Shown here in pieces: positions 4,358 to 5,905 of a stretch of DNA of 5,905 nucleotides. The DNA lies in NCBI GenBank assembly GCA_947258895.1, contig CAMYKE010000103.1:1-5905 (forward strand), in the 5' to 3' direction. The notes under the pieces are model-generated. The model was not told the DNA's origin, did no database searches, and worked only from the letters and a program-made list of their open reading frames with translations. The position numbers and the translations under genes were made by a program. The DNA is from an uncultured Pseudomonadales bacterium (lineage in GTDB: Bacteria; Pseudomonadota; Gammaproteobacteria; Pseudomonadales; IMCC2047). Every line of letters begins with the position of its first letter. Positions within the stretch are counted from its first letter, which is position 1.

Positions 4358-5905
4358 ATGCAGGACCTCATCAAGCCGTGGGAATTTGTTGCCGGTTTAG
4401 GGGTATTTCTGTACGGCATGCGCCTGCTCGAGGTCGCGCTGAACCAATTCGGCGGGGCCGCGTTTAACCGTTTCCTGCGTGACCAGTCGCGATCGCCCCT
4501 GCGCGGTGTTTTCGGTGGCACGCTGGCGACGATGTGCCTGCAAAGCAGTTCGATGGTTGGTTTGCTGGTGCTGGCCTTCGTTGGTGCGGGTCTGCTGGAA
4601 ATGCGCAACGCCCTGGGCATCGTGTTTGGCGCCAACCTGGGCACGACCTTTACCGGCTGGATCGTGACGCTGTTGGGGTTCAAGCTGAACCTGACCGGCT
4701 TTGCCGTGCAGATAGTCGGGGCGGGCGCTCTGGGCGTGGTATTCGCCCGCAAGGAATCACGGCTCCAGAGCTATGCCTACCTGGTGCTTGGCCTGGGCTT
4801 CCTGCTGCTCGGCCTGAGCTTTATGAAATCCAGCATCGAGGCACTCACCGGTTTCATCGGCCCGGAGGTGTTTCGTGATTACCATCCTCTTGTGTATTTG
4901 CTCGGCGGTGCGCTGTTCACTGCAGTGATCCAGTCCAGCTCTGCAACCATGATGATCGTGCTGAGCGCGGTGCATGCGGGTATTATCCCGCTCTCGACTG
5001 CAGCGGTGCTGGTCATCGGTGCGGACCTCGGGACTACCAGCACCATGTTATTGGGCGGCATGGCGGGAACTGCGGCAAAAAAGCAGGTCGCGCTGTCACA
5101 CTTTATCTTCAACCTCGTGATCGACGTGCTCGCTTTCCTCGCGGTGACGCCGCTGCTGTACCTCGTTGTCGATGTCATGCGCTTCAGGGATCCGATGTTT
5201 GCCCTGGTCGCATTCCACTCCACGTTTAACGTTTTCGGTATCTTCCTGTTCCTGCCCTTCGTAAACCAGTTTGCCGGGTTGTTGCAAAAGCTGGTCAAGG
5301 ACACCAGCGGAGAAACCTGCCAGTACATTGCACGTGTGCCGGCGAACGTCACGCTAGCCGCCAGCGAAGCGATCGATAAGGAGGTGAAGCGCCTGTTGAT
5401 GAAATGTATGTGGCTGAACCTGCGTTGCTTTCGCATCGATGCGAACGAGGTGTTTAGCGGCACCGGGAACGAGGCGTTCGTTGCAGCCATGGAAGAGAAT
5501 CGGCTGCCGTTCGAAGAGGCGTACGCCGACATCAAGCGTGCCGAGGATGAATTGCTACGCTATATCTCCAGGGTCCAGCAGTTCACGGAGAACCCGGATT
5601 CGGTCGCTCATGTCAGCCGTTATCTGCAAGTCATCAGGGATAGCGTGGTGGCGGCCAAAACCATCAAGGATGTGCGTCATAACCTGGTGCAACTGCGTCA
5701 TACGGATGAGCCCTGGATCCTGGAGATGGGGCATGAAATACGCCATACCGTCAGGCAGTTGTATCGCGATACGCTGGAGCTGTTGCGCAAGTCGGACGAA
5801 CACTATGCGACAGAAAAGATACAGGCCGACCAGAAACTGCTGGATGAGTTGCGAGATGAGCTGGGGAAACTGGTACACGCGCGCACCCGGGTCGAAGGGG
5901 GCGCG
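4358..5905 (+). CDS. Na+/phosphate cotransporter family protein with PhoU-like C-terminal region (3' end outside window)
   Basis: The frame is open for 516 codons from ATG 4358 and leaves the window without a stop. The N-terminal half is a polytopic membrane core with the duplicated signature of NptA/SLC34-type sodium-phosphate carriers. The first repeat has QSSS at 62-65 and GANLGTT at 91-97. The second has QSSS at 192-195 and GADLGTT at 221-227. Each lies in hydrophobic segments, consistent with inverted-repeat re-entrant loops binding Na+ and phosphate. From about residue 335 the sequence turns hydrophilic and helical, with charged, heptad-like stretches, as in the PhoU-like domain appended to many bacterial members. 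The role would be inner-membrane Na+-coupled phosphate transport, or export in some relatives; direction is not known here. GAGAG (4348-4352) is a weak ribosome site 5 bases upstream. It lies 65 bases after the hemerythrin gene. No Pho box was seen. Confidence 0.9.
   Translation, partial: MQDLIKPWEFVAGLGVFLYGMRLLEVALNQFGGAAFNRFLRDQSRSPLRGVFGGTLATMCLQSSSMVGLLVLAFVGAGLLEMRNALGIVFGANLGTTFTGWIVTLLGFKLNLTGFAVQIVGAGALGVVFARKESRLQSYAYLVLGLGFLLLGLSFMKSSIEALTGFIGPEVFRDYHPLVYLLGGALFTAVIQSSSATMMIVLSAVHAGIIPLSTAAVLVIGADLGTTSTMLLGGMAGTAAKKQVALSHFIFNLVIDVLAFLAVTPLLYLVVDVMRFRDPMFALVAFHSTFNVFGIFLFLPFVNQFAGLLQKLVKDTSGETCQYIARVPANVTLAASEAIDKEVKRLLMKCMWLNLRCFRIDANEVFSGTGNEAFVAAMEENRLPFEEAYADIKRAEDELLRYISRVQQFTENPDSVAHVSRYLQVIRDSVVAAKTIKDVRHNLVQLRHTDEPWILEMGHEIRHTVRQLYRDTLELLRKSDEHYATEKIQADQKLLDELRDELGKLVHARTRVEGGA

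Noticed and set aside
4879..5535. Long minus-strand open frame of 218 codons
   Set aside because: It is fully antisense to the Na+/phosphate cotransporter gene, whose QSSS and GADLGTT motifs are clear; the reverse peptide is Ser/Thr-rich and unrecognised.

Overview
The window reads as chromosomal DNA from a GC-rich gammaproteobacterium, possibly a marine or Cellvibrionales-type lineage. The basis is the gene families, the Shine-Dalgarno sites and sigma70-like -10 boxes, and the SlyD-type PPIase with a histidine-rich tail. The lineage guess is inference only. No tRNA, rRNA, CRISPR array, insertion sequence or phage gene was seen.

Layout, left to right. (1) Positions 1-162 (+) are the last 53 codons of a membrane protein, probably a TauE/SafE-type (TSUP) exporter. 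It converges, 15 bases apart, on (2) a complete class I-fold PLP aminotransferase of the aspartate aminotransferase Ic type (178-1458, -), which starts at TTG. (3) After a 243-base divergent intergenic region comes an SRAP (YedK/HMCES-type) abasic-site crosslinking protein (1702-2379, +). (4) A 273-base stretch with no convincing gene (2380-2652) is dense in inverted repeats and separates it from the convergent (5) SlyD-like FKBP prolyl isomerase (2653-3138, -). The isomerase lies 12 bases downstream of (6) a small cold-shock-domain protein (3151-3363, -), so the two look like one transcription unit. (7) A 356-base divergent regulatory region (3364-3719) carries a plausible csp promoter with a long structured leader on one strand. 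On the other strand it carries a perfect FNR/DNR-type dyad in front of (8) a hemerythrin-like HHE protein (3720-4292, +). (9) A Na+/phosphate cotransporter-family gene with a PhoU-like C-terminal region (4358 to the window edge, +) follows. It is open for 516 codons and runs off the end.

Most genes are ordinary housekeeping or stress genes: amino-acid metabolism, abasic-site repair, cold-shock RNA chaperone plus folding isomerase, diiron O2/NO-type protein and phosphate/sodium transport. No previously undescribed multi-gene system is evident. The strongest non-coding signal is the 18-base palindrome at 3645-3662. Its centre sits 41.5 bases before the start point predicted from a -10-like TAGATT at 3683-3688. 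That is the classic class II activator spacing of FNR-family regulators, and the downstream gene encodes a diiron-type hemerythrin. Second in interest are the csp-slyD pairing with its leader hairpin and the hairpin-rich gene-free stretch at 2380-2652.
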